A DNA stretch of 6,898 nt, from the NCBI GenBank assembly GCA_003649845.1, contig QMTB01000082.1:1-6898 (forward strand), written 5' to 3'. Below, in pieces: positions 1-6,040 of the stretch (the stretch's first letter is position 1; each line of letters starts with the position of its first letter). The notes under the pieces are model-generated. The model saw only the letters and a program-made list of their open reading frames with translations, was not told where the DNA came from and did not search any database. Both the position numbers and the translations under genes were made by a program. This DNA is from Thermoplasmata archaeon. Lineage in GTDB: Archaea > Thermoplasmatota > E2 > DHVEG-1.

Positions 1-64
1 ATAGAGAGATGATCAGATTCAACCTAGAAAATAGATCCTATATCAATAGATATTATTAGCAGAT

Positions 65-84
65 TAACTACTCAAATGTAGTTA
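65..84. repeat. Short dyad TAACTAC / GTAGTTA
   Basis: A perfect 7-bp inverted repeat (65-71 with 78-84) around a 6-nt spacer. No T-run follows, so a terminator is unlikely. The arms nearly match the dyad at 5975-5995 (TAACTAT / ATAGTTA), so both might be copies of one operator or RNA element. A chance hairpin is possible in DNA this AT-rich. Confidence 0.3.
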
Positions 85-314
85 GGTAAAAGGTAACTCT
101 AAACATCTCCTTCAAACTATAAAATTTATCATAACATCTATGGCAAACTACTGAGAGATTCAAAGAATGAAAATATCATAATCAAAAATATTGTCTGTAT
201 ATTCACTAGAATTTTAACTTAATGAGATAGGAAACAATCCATTTGTTCAATTAATCTACTAGTTTATTAGGAAAGTGATTTATAGTAGGTACTCGTTCTT
301 AATTTTCAGAAAGG

Positions 315-494
315 ATGGGAGGAAATTTTCCATTTCTGATATATGGAAGAGTTTACTCTAAAGAATCTTTTCTAGGATGTGAAAAAATGATAAATGACAG
401 GATATCAAAAGAGAGGATAGAAAATCTAAGCAACAATGATACGCTCTCACAAAAATGTAATTGGGCCAGGCTCTGGATTAGAGGACTTATGTAA
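315..494 (+). CDS. Candidate small protein, 59 codons, unrecognised
   Basis: An open frame from ATG 315 to TAA 492-494, encoding a basic 59-residue product with two cysteines (22 and 48) and two tryptophans (50 and 54). I recognise no family and assign no function. Three things favour a real gene. All five glycines use GGA and most isoleucines use ATA, like the neighbouring genes. A TATA-like TTTATA at 279-284 lies about 33 bp before the ATG. A 7-bp hairpin followed by a T-rich tract overlaps the stop codon. Against it, an open frame of this length is expected by chance about once in 800 bases of such AT-rich DNA, and there is no properly spaced SD: AAGG directly abuts the ATG. It could also be a gene remnant. 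Confidence 0.25.
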   Translation: MGGNFPFLIYGRVYSKESFLGCEKMINDRISKERIENLSNNDTLSQKCNWARLWIRGLM

Positions 495-498
495 GTCC
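483..498 (+). terminator. Hairpin plus T-rich tract after the small ORF
   Basis: GGACTTA and TAAGTCC form a 7-bp inverted repeat with a 2-nt centre (in practice six pairs and a 4-nt loop). It overlaps the stop codon of the candidate small ORF and is followed by a T-rich stretch at about 502-520. It could end a transcript from 315-494. Confidence 0.3.
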
Positions 499-642
499 AA
501 ACTTCTTCTTTTAAATTTTTTTAAACCATTATTTCTTCTAAGTTTCTAACATATATTTAAACAAATATGATATAATCATTATAACGATGTTGATAATGAA
601 ATAGATTTTAATTTAGATATATTCTATCAATATAAAATTGAT

Positions 643-665
643 GAATAGAAATGGATCTTCTATTC
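643..665. repeat. Dyad GAATAGAA / TTCTATTC, 140 bp upstream of pyrD
   Basis: A perfect 8-bp inverted repeat (643-650 with 658-665) around a 7-nt loop. It lies about 110 bp upstream of the pyrD TATA box, so it could be a distal regulator site or a transcript-end hairpin, although no strong T-run follows on the plus strand. Function unknown. Confidence 0.3.
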
Positions 666-772
666 CAATAATTTTCCGTATGAAGACATGGTTCCTTTAT
701 AAATCAAACTCTAGATCCGCGAGATACCGATTTAGAAAAAAATTATGAGCTACATATTGAGTGAAGACAAGG

Positions 773-782
773 TTTTATATTA
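773..782 (+). promoter_or_regulatory. Archaeal TATA box of the pyrD operon
   Basis: TTTTATATTA is centred about 29 bp before the pyrD ATG at 807 and preceded by the purine-rich GAAGACAAGG, a plausible BRE. Archaeal transcription starts about 25-28 bp downstream of the TATA centre, which puts the start at or just before the ATG. That fits a leaderless mRNA, and no SD is present between the box and the ATG. Confidence 0.55.
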
Positions 783-806
783 TCTAAATGTTTTTCATCA
801 TCTAGA

Positions 807-1712
807 ATGATAGATATATCAACAAATATAGCTTCCCTCAAACTAGAGAATCCTACTATTCTAGCTTCTGGTATATTAGATGAAACAGCAGGTAGTATGA
901 TAAGTATTCTTGAAAATGGAGCAGCAGCAGTGGTAACAAAATCCATTGGACTAAAACCTAGGAAAGGTTATCCAAATCCTACTATCATCGAACTAGAATA
1001 TGGTATATTAAATGCAATGGGTTTACCAAATCCGGGTATAAAAGAATATAGAGAGGAGATTATAGAAGTTAAAAGAAATGGTGGAATAATAATCGGCAGT
1101 ATATTTGGATCAACACCAGAAGAATTTATATCTCTAGCAGAGAAGATGGAATCATATGGAGTAAATGCCTTAGAGCTTAACTTAAGCTGTCCACACGCAT
1201 CAGGGTATGGTTTAGAAGTTGGACAGGATAGAAAACTAGTTAAAACCATAGTTGAAGAAGTGAAAAACTCTGTTCATATACCAGTTTTTGCGAAGATTTC
1301 ATCTAACCTCTCGGATATATCATCTATAGCTAAAGCAATTATAGATGGAGATGCAGATGGAATAGTTGCAATAAACACAGTTAAAGCAATGACCATAGAT
1401 TTAGAACTCCAGAAACCTATTCTATCAAATAAAATAGGAGGCTATTCTGGTAGAGCAATAAAACCTATTGGAGTTAGATGTGTATATGAGATAACAGAGG
1501 AATATTCAATACCAGTAATAGGAGTAGGAGGAATAGTATCTGGAGAAGACGCACTTGAATATATCATGGCTGGTGCATCAGCTGTAGAAATAGGATCAGG
1601 TATATACTATAGAGGCGTTGATATATTCAAAAAGATCTGTAGAGAGATAGAAAGTTGGATGGAATTACATAACTATAGAAATATTAAAGATCTAATAGGA
1701 GTGGCTCATTAG
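807..1712 (+). CDS. pyrD: Dihydroorotate dehydrogenase, catalytic subunit (class 1B type)
   Basis: A cytosolic FMN enzyme that oxidises dihydroorotate to orotate in pyrimidine synthesis; with PyrK next door it should pass electrons to NAD+. The 301 residues match the family's usual length and show a complete TIM-barrel pattern. Visible motifs are NPTILASGIL (15-24), TKS with the FMN/substrate lysine K45, the substrate loop NAMGLPNPG (69-77), NLSCPH (125-130) with C128 as the expected catalytic base, NTV (190-192), and the FMN-phosphate segments GGYSG (211-215), GVGGI (239-243) and GSG (263-265). The cysteine base marks class 1 rather than the serine-based, membrane-bound class 2. His follows the SCP motif where the Lactococcus class 1A enzyme has Asn; archaeal enzymes commonly show this. 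ATG 807 is the first possible start after an in-frame stop at 762-764. The gene appears leaderless and is first in its operon. Confidence 0.95.
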   Translation: MIDISTNIASLKLENPTILASGILDETAGSMISILENGAAAVVTKSIGLKPRKGYPNPTIIELEYGILNAMGLPNPGIKEYREEIIEVKRNGGIIIGSIFGSTPEEFISLAEKMESYGVNALELNLSCPHASGYGLEVGQDRKLVKTIVEEVKNSVHIPVFAKISSNLSDISSIAKAIIDGDADGIVAINTVKAMTIDLELQKPILSNKIGGYSGRAIKPIGVRCVYEITEEYSIPVIGVGGIVSGEDALEYIMAGASAVEIGSGIYYRGVDIFKKICREIESWMELHNYRNIKDLIGVAH

Positions 1713-1714
1713 AG

Positions 1715-2497
1715 ATGAATAAACCAATGGTTACGACTATCCAAGAAGTATATCTGGAGAATAAGGATACAAAAACCTTTCTATTTAGATATCCCGTAAA
1801 AATAAAACCAGGACAGTTTTTTATGATATGGATTCCAGATGTCGATGAGATACCTTTAAGTTGTTCTTATATAGATGATACAATAAAAGGTATAACATTC
1901 CGTAGAATAGGAGATGCAACAAAAAAATTATTTGAATTAGAAATAGGGGATAAAATAGGTGTTAGAGGCCCATATGGTAATGGATTCAACATAGAAGATG
2001 GAAAAATATTATTTATAGGTGGAGGTACGGGTATAATAACACTTACACCAGCAGTAGAAGAAGCTAGAAATAAAGGTATCGATACAACAGTTATAATTGG
2101 AGTAAAAACAGAAGAGGAACTTATATTTGAAGAACGTTTAAAAGAAACAGGTTCAAAGATCTATATTACAACAGATGATGGATCAAAAGGTTATAAGGGA
2201 TTTGCATCTGATCTAGCATATAAGCTGTTATCTAGAGAAAAATTTTCTTCAATTATAACATGTGGTCCAGAGTTAATGATGAAGAAGATAATGGATATAA
2301 GAAACGATATACCTATGCAAGCATCTCTAGAGAGGTATATGAAATGTGGTATAGGATTATGCGGTCATTGTGTTATAGGAAAAGGTTTAAGAGTATGTAT
2401 AGATGGACCAGTTTTCAATCATCAAAAACTCGAACATATAAAAGATTTTGGATTGTATAGAAGAGATGCCAGTGGAAGAAAAATATTCTTCAAATAG
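1715..2497 (+). CDS. pyrK: Dihydroorotate dehydrogenase electron-transfer subunit PyrK
   Basis: An FAD and [2Fe-2S] protein that carries electrons from the FMN of PyrD to NAD+. The 260 residues have the normal order of the ferredoxin-reductase-like family. An FAD-binding beta-barrel comes first; its flavin motif reads IPLSCSYI (46-53) instead of the bacterial RPxS form. GPYGNGF follows at 85-91, the nucleotide-binding loop GGGTGI at 102-107 and CGPELM at 183-188. The C-terminal iron-sulfur loop has four cysteines, C211, C216, C219 and C228, in the typical CGIGLCGHC...C arrangement before DGPVF. It begins 2 nt after the pyrD stop. AGGAGTG at 1697-1703, inside the pyrD end, serves as SD about 11 nt before the ATG. 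In Bacillus the order is reversed (pyrK before pyrD). Confidence 0.93.
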   Translation: MNKPMVTTIQEVYLENKDTKTFLFRYPVKIKPGQFFMIWIPDVDEIPLSCSYIDDTIKGITFRRIGDATKKLFELEIGDKIGVRGPYGNGFNIEDGKILFIGGGTGIITLTPAVEEARNKGIDTTVIIGVKTEEELIFEERLKETGSKIYITTDDGSKGYKGFASDLAYKLLSREKFSSIITCGPELMMKKIMDIRNDIPMQASLERYMKCGIGLCGHCVIGKGLRVCIDGPVFNHQKLEHIKDFGLYRRDASGRKIFFK

Positions 2498-2508
2498 GGT
2501 GAAAAACT

Positions 2509-2928
2509 ATGAAAATATATACTGGGAGTATAAATATAAAAACATCTGGTGAAAATGATATAGTAGATATAACAGATGAAACACAGAGAATTATAGAGGA
2601 ATCAAAGGTTAAAGATGGGTTAATATGTTTATTTATACCAGGTTCAACTGGGAGTATAACTACTATAGAATATGAACCTGGTTTAAAGAAAGATCTACCA
2701 AAGGCTTTAGAGAAAATAGCTCCTAGAGATATATATTATTATCACCATGAAACATGGCATGATGATAATGGTAGATCTCATGTAAAAGCTAGCATACTAG
2801 GACCTAGTTTAACAATACCTATTAGAGATTCTAAGTTGATACATGGAACTTGGCAGCAGATAGTATTCATAGAGTTTGATACGAAACCTAGAAATAGAAG
2901 AATAATTGCTCAGATAATAGGGGAATAA
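2509..2928 (+). CDS. yjbQ: YjbQ/UPF0047 family protein (secondary thiamine-phosphate synthase family)
   Basis: A small cytosolic protein of the YjbQ family, a compact beta-rich fold that usually forms trimers. E. coli YjbQ has a weak thiamine-phosphate synthase activity, but the main role of the family is not settled, so the product name should be read cautiously. The 139 residues fit the normal length. Conserved parts are GSTGSITT (45-52, the place of the HTTAG motif in bacterial members), the histidines H79, H80, H84 and H91 that cluster in the presumed active site, NGRSHVKASILGPS (87-100), GTWQQI (113-118) and the EFD..PR.R end motif (122-130). GGGTGA at 2497-2502, overlapping the pyrK stop, is a good archaeal SD about 7 nt before the ATG. 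It is third in the pyr operon and overlaps the next gene by 1 nt. Confidence 0.9.
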   Translation: MKIYTGSINIKTSGENDIVDITDETQRIIEESKVKDGLICLFIPGSTGSITTIEYEPGLKKDLPKALEKIAPRDIYYYHHETWHDDNGRSHVKASILGPSLTIPIRDSKLIHGTWQQIVFIEFDTKPRNRRIIAQIIGE

Positions 2929-4646
2929 TGACTACTATAGGTATCCTAGATGGATACGTAGATGAACCAACCTGCCTTGGAGTTCCACCTTATATAAGCA
3001 CGTATCCTAGATATATAGCAGGAGCAGCATGGAATGTTGATAGAAACAATAATGTTATATATTATACTGTAGATCAAATTAGGAGGGATAGAAGTTTACT
3101 ATTAAAACTAGGAAAAACCGATATATTAATTGTTATAGCAGGAATGATTGTACCAGGTAGATATCTATCAGGTTATCCTATTAGTTTAAATGAAATCCGT
3201 TTATTTCTAACAGATCTAGATAAACCAATAAAACTTCTATGTGGACCTGCTGCTAGATATGGATTTGGAATAGCAGGTGGAACAAAACCAAAGGAAGCCT
3301 CTAAGATACAAAATATATTTAATGGTATTATAAAAGGCGATTGTGAGATAATAATATATGAACTATTAGATAGAAATCTAGATTTAGAAGATATAGATCT
3401 ATCTAAGAAAAGACAGAATGCACATAGTATTAGAGAATATACTATAGAAGGCTCAAGGATTATAAAACAACATCCTTTCTATCCATCTGCTCTAATAGCA
3501 GAGATAGAAACCTATCGCGGCTGCCCTAGAACTATAACAGGTGGCTGTTCTTTCTGCGTAGAAACATTATATGGGAAAACAGATTTTAGACCAATAGAAG
3601 ATATACACGCTGAGATAGAAGCTCTATATAAGAATGGTATAAAACATATACGCATTGGAAATCAACCTTGCATATTCTCATATATGAGTAAAGAAGCAGG
3701 TAGAAAAGAGTTTCCAAAACCAAATCCAGATGCAATATATAAACTATTTAAAGGCATACATGAAGTTGCCCCTAATCTAAAAACTATTCATATCGATAAT
3801 GCAAACCCTGGGGTAATAGCTAGATACCCTGAGGAAAGTAGAGAGATAGCTAGGATAATTATAAGATATCATACACCTGGTGATACAGCTGCTTTTGGTA
3901 TTGAAAGTGTTGATCCAAAGGTTATAGAAGAGAACAATTTGAAAGCTTCAGCTGAACAAATAATAGAAGCAATTAAAATATTAAATGAAGAAGGAAGAAT
4001 GAGAGGAGTAAATGGTATGCTTGAACTTCTACCTGGAATAAATTTCTTATTTGGACTCAAAGGAGAGACAAGAGAAACATATAGTTTAAACTATAAATTC
4101 CTAGAAGAGATACTCCATAGGAATCTCTTAATTAGAAGGATAAATATAAGACAAGTTATACCTCTACCAAATACTTTGATGTATAATATTGGAACTAATA
4201 TTATAAGGAAACACCATGTTTTATTTAAAAAATTTAAGAAAATGGTTAGAGAGAACATTGAACAACCTATTCTAAAGAAGATGCTACCGATAGGTGTAAT
4301 ACTTAGAGATATATATACTGAGAAAACCATTGGTAAAACAACTTTTGGTAGACAAATAGGAAGCTACCCATTACTAGTAGGTATACCAGGATTATATCCA
4401 ATTAATCGTTTTCTAGATATAATGGTTGTAGACTATGGATATCATTCTATAACAGGTATACCTATACCATTGAAGATAAATCATATTCCTAGGGAAACAT
4501 TAGAAGCTATACCAGGTATAGGTAGGAAACGTGCAAATAGAATACTACTTCAGAGACCATTTCATAGTGAAAAAGAGTTTATAGAAGCATTAGATAATAT
4601 AGATATAGCTAAATCTATATTGGAATATATAAGTTTTAAACAGTGA
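2928..4646 (+). CDS. Radical SAM protein with C-terminal helix-hairpin-helix (COG1031 type)
   Basis: A 572-residue radical S-adenosylmethionine enzyme of unknown substrate. An N-terminal alpha/beta region opens with DGYVDEPTCLGVPPY (8-22), a signature of this mainly archaeal family. The [4Fe-4S] cluster cysteines are C199, C207 and C210, a CX7CX2C spacing instead of the usual CX3CX2C. FGIESVDP (323-330) is a typical SAM-binding strand, followed by the LPGINFLFGLKGET region (368-381). The C-terminus carries a helix-hairpin-helix, IPGIGRKRANRIL (528-540), a fold that usually contacts DNA or RNA without sequence specificity, so a nucleic-acid substrate is possible. ATG 2928 shares its A with the upstream TAA, which suggests translational coupling; the AGGGGA at 2919-2924 is too close to be an ideal SD. 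It is the last gene of the pyrD operon. Family assignment is strong; function is unknown. Confidence 0.88.
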   Translation: MTTIGILDGYVDEPTCLGVPPYISTYPRYIAGAAWNVDRNNNVIYYTVDQIRRDRSLLLKLGKTDILIVIAGMIVPGRYLSGYPISLNEIRLFLTDLDKPIKLLCGPAARYGFGIAGGTKPKEASKIQNIFNGIIKGDCEIIIYELLDRNLDLEDIDLSKKRQNAHSIREYTIEGSRIIKQHPFYPSALIAEIETYRGCPRTITGGCSFCVETLYGKTDFRPIEDIHAEIEALYKNGIKHIRIGNQPCIFSYMSKEAGRKEFPKPNPDAIYKLFKGIHEVAPNLKTIHIDNANPGVIARYPEESREIARIIIRYHTPGDTAAFGIESVDPKVIEENNLKASAEQIIEAIKILNEEGRMRGVNGMLELLPGINFLFGLKGETRETYSLNYKFLEEILHRNLLIRRINIRQVIPLPNTLMYNIGTNIIRKHHVLFKKFKKMVRENIEQPILKKMLPIGVILRDIYTEKTIGKTTFGRQIGSYPLLVGIPGLYPINRFLDIMVVDYGYHSITGIPIPLKINHIPRETLEAIPGIGRKRANRILLQRPFHSEKEFIEALDNIDIAKSILEYISFKQ

Positions 4647-4648
4647 AA

Positions 4649-4657
4649 TATAAAAAA
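4649..4657 (+). promoter_or_regulatory. Internal TATA box for the RNase III unit
   Basis: TATAAAAAA is centred about 28 bp before the RNase III ATG at 4681 and preceded by GTGAAA, a good BRE match. There is no SD before the ATG. The spacing matches the pyrD promoter and again predicts a leaderless transcript. Readthrough from the pyr operon remains possible because no clear terminator lies in the 34-nt gap. Confidence 0.5.
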
Positions 4658-4680
4658 TATTAGATGTTCTACCAATTTAG

Positions 4681-5130
4681 ATGTCAGAAGATACATTTGT
4701 AGAACTTGAAGATAAGATAAACTATCATTTTAAAAACCGTGAGTTACTAGTAAACGCTTTAACACATAAAACCTATGCATTTGAAGCACCACAACCAGTA
4801 GAATATAATGAGAGACTAGAATTCCTAGGAGATAGTGTATTGAATTTCTTAGTTTCAGAGAAACTATATAAAACAAATGAATTCTTCTCAGAAGGTGAAC
4901 TTACTAGACGACGGGCATCAATAGTAAACAATAGAAGACTATCTCAGATAGCAAAGGAATTAAATCTAGGTAAATATCTAAGATTGGGAAAAGGAGAACG
5001 GCAACAAAAAGGTTATACAAATCCAACGAATCTAGCTAATGCCTTAGAGGCATTGATAGGTGCAATATATCTAGACTCTAATCTAGATACTGTTAGAGAT
5101 ATAGTTTTCAATCAAATATTAAGAAGATAA
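4681..5130 (+). CDS. rnc: Ribonuclease III, catalytic domain only (no dsRBD)
   Basis: A double-strand-specific endoribonuclease of the RNase III family. The signature helix NERLEFLGDS lies at 43-52 with metal-ligand candidates E47 and D51. GELTRRRA is at 72-79, and the second catalytic helix NALEALIGAIYLDS is at 120-133 with E123. The position that is Asp in E. coli and Aquifex (D114/D107) is Asn here (N120). The protein ends at residue 149, at the boundary of the nuclease domain; the roughly 70-residue dsRNA-binding domain of normal 220-230-residue enzymes is absent. The next gene starts 16 nt later, so there is no room for a frameshifted remainder. It keeps the class-I ERLEFLGD signature, which separates it from Mini-III. 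ATG 4681 is the only start, directly after an in-frame TAG. RNase III is uncommon in Archaea, so ancient transfer from bacteria is plausible. Confidence 0.92.
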   Translation: MSEDTFVELEDKINYHFKNRELLVNALTHKTYAFEAPQPVEYNERLEFLGDSVLNFLVSEKLYKTNEFFSEGELTRRRASIVNNRRLSQIAKELNLGKYLRLGKGERQQKGYTNPTNLANALEALIGAIYLDSNLDTVRDIVFNQILRR

Positions 5131-5146
5131 AAGGAGATAAAAAAAT

Positions 5147-5977
5147 ATGGATGTAGCAATAGTTTCAATGAGACCGAAAATAGCTGATAAAAAAGCCAAT
5201 ATAGAGAAGATGAAGAGGTTTATTCAAAAAGAGAAGGCAGATCTATATATATTTGGAGAAATAACATTAACAGGTTATAGATGCAAAGATGAACTTAGAG
5301 AGCTAGCTGAACCGATAGATGGACCTTCTATAAGAGAATTATCTAAGGTAGCTGAGAAGAATAATAGTTATATCATATTTGGTATGCCACTACAGGATGA
5401 AAATATAAAGGGTTTGATATATAACTCAGCTGTACTTCTTCATCCTGATGGAAAAATAGGCGTCTATAGAAAATGGTTCTTACCAAATTTTGGACCTTTT
5501 GAAGAAAAAATATTCTTTGATGAAGGTCAGAAACTAGAGGTGTTTAAAACAGATTTTGGAAAAATAGGGATACTGATATGTTATGATATCTATTTCCCAG
5601 AGATTACAAAGGCATATGCATTGCAAGGAGCAGATATAATGGTTTGTCTATCTGCTTCTCCATCAGTAACAAGAGTCTATTTTGAGAGGATAATACCAGC
5701 TAGGGCAATAGAAAACACTGTTTATTTCATCTACACCAATATAGTTGGAACACAAGAAGATCTAATATTCTGGGGCGGCTCTCAGATATATGATCCACTT
5801 GGTACACTACTAGTTAAAGCACCATATTTCAAGGAATCTATCATAAAAACTAGTTTAGATTTAGATATACTGAAGATAGCTAGAGCTCAGAGACCCGTTT
5901 TAAGAGATATAAGGCCAGAGATATATAGGGATCTATATATGCTAGCAAGAGGAGATAATAAAAATGATATCCTATAA
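5147..5977 (+). CDS. Carbon-nitrogen hydrolase (nitrilase superfamily)
   Basis: A cytosolic amidohydrolase of the nitrilase superfamily; the substrate is not known. The Glu-Lys-Cys catalytic triad is complete: E38 (IFGEITLTGY), K109 (YRKWFLP) and C145 (LICYDIYFPE), with the accessory glutamate E120 in the GPFEE segment. The 276 residues match the family's usual length, and the alpha-beta-beta-alpha sandwich pattern runs throughout, ending with RPEIYRDL (256-263). The closest types are the generic archaeal predicted amidohydrolases; omega-amidase, N-carbamoyl hydrolase and deaminated-glutathione amidase roles cannot be told apart by eye. A strong SD, AAGGAGAT (5131-5138), stands 8 nt before the ATG and 16 nt after the RNase III stop, so the two genes should be co-transcribed. 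The functional link with RNase III is unclear. Confidence 0.9.
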   Translation: MDVAIVSMRPKIADKKANIEKMKRFIQKEKADLYIFGEITLTGYRCKDELRELAEPIDGPSIRELSKVAEKNNSYIIFGMPLQDENIKGLIYNSAVLLHPDGKIGVYRKWFLPNFGPFEEKIFFDEGQKLEVFKTDFGKIGILICYDIYFPEITKAYALQGADIMVCLSASPSVTRVYFERIIPARAIENTVYFIYTNIVGTQEDLIFWGGSQIYDPLGTLLVKAPYFKESIIKTSLDLDILKIARAQRPVLRDIRPEIYRDLYMLARGDNKNDIL

Positions 5978-5995
5978 CTATGTAAACAATAGTTA
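5975..5995. repeat. Dyad TAACTAT / ATAGTTA at the end of the amidohydrolase gene
   Basis: A perfect 7-bp inverted repeat with a 7-nt loop that begins on the TAA stop codon and is followed by AATTTTC. It may be a weak transcript-end hairpin or, as it lies 16 bp upstream of the cold-shock TATA box, an activator or operator site. The arms resemble the dyad at 65-84. Confidence 0.35.
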
Positions 5996-6009
5996 ATTTT
6001 CATGCAAAA

Positions 6010-6020
6010 CTATTTAAAAT
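6010..6020 (+). promoter_or_regulatory. Probable TATA box of the cold-shock gene
   Basis: CTATTTAAAAT is a close match to the archaeal TATA consensus. It predicts a transcription start near 6040, which would give the cold-shock mRNA a leader of about 95 nt containing the hairpin at 6041-6107 and an SD. This differs from the leaderless arrangement of pyrD and rnc in the same window. Confidence 0.45.
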
Positions 6021-6037
6021 ATGATGTATATCATTTT
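6017..6037. promoter_or_regulatory. Possible operator dyad between TATA box and start site
   Basis: ATGAT (6021-6025) and ATCAT (6030-6034) flank a 4-nt centre, and AAA/TTT (6017-6019 with 6035-6037) extends the symmetry after a single unpaired base. It overlaps the end of the TATA box and the region before the predicted start, where archaeal repressors often bind. A chance palindrome is possible. Confidence 0.25.
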
Positions 6038-6040
6038 CTA

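Larger units (their letters stand above)
1..806. other. Long AT-rich intergenic region upstream of pyrD
   Basis: About 800 bases without a recognisable long gene. Stop codons are dense in the frames I followed, and I saw no tRNA, rRNA or CRISPR-type repeat. What it does hold is a set of short dyads (65-84, 254-290, 483-498, 643-665), a candidate 59-codon ORF at 315-494, and the pyrD TATA box at its right end. The stretch near 460-500 is more GC-rich than its surroundings. The region could hold an uncharacterised small RNA, a degraded gene or simple spacer; the sequence alone does not decide. Confidence 0.6.

Noticed and set aside
317..340. GGAGGAAA-like string that recalls the conserved start of RNase P RNA
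   Set aside because: The adjacent bases do not continue the conserved region, and I found no partner P4 strand or ACAGAA motif downstream. A chance match.
968..1249. 93-codon open frame on the minus strand inside pyrD
   Set aside because: It lies wholly within a clear pyrD gene and shows no recognisable domain; it is the antisense reflection of the pyrD codon pattern.
2260..2460. 66-codon plus-strand frame inside pyrK
   Set aside because: It overlaps the Fe-S region of pyrK in another frame, and the pyrK frame carries all the conserved motifs.
4091..4330. 79-codon hydrophobic minus-strand frame inside the radical-SAM gene
   Set aside because: The hydrophobicity comes from reading Lys/Glu/Ile-rich codons in antisense. 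No SD or promoter, and the sense frame is a strong family match.
5121..5146. Possible frameshift hiding a dsRNA-binding domain after RNase III
   Set aside because: Only 16 nt separate the stop from the next start, the SD fills that gap, and the following frame is a complete amidohydrolase.
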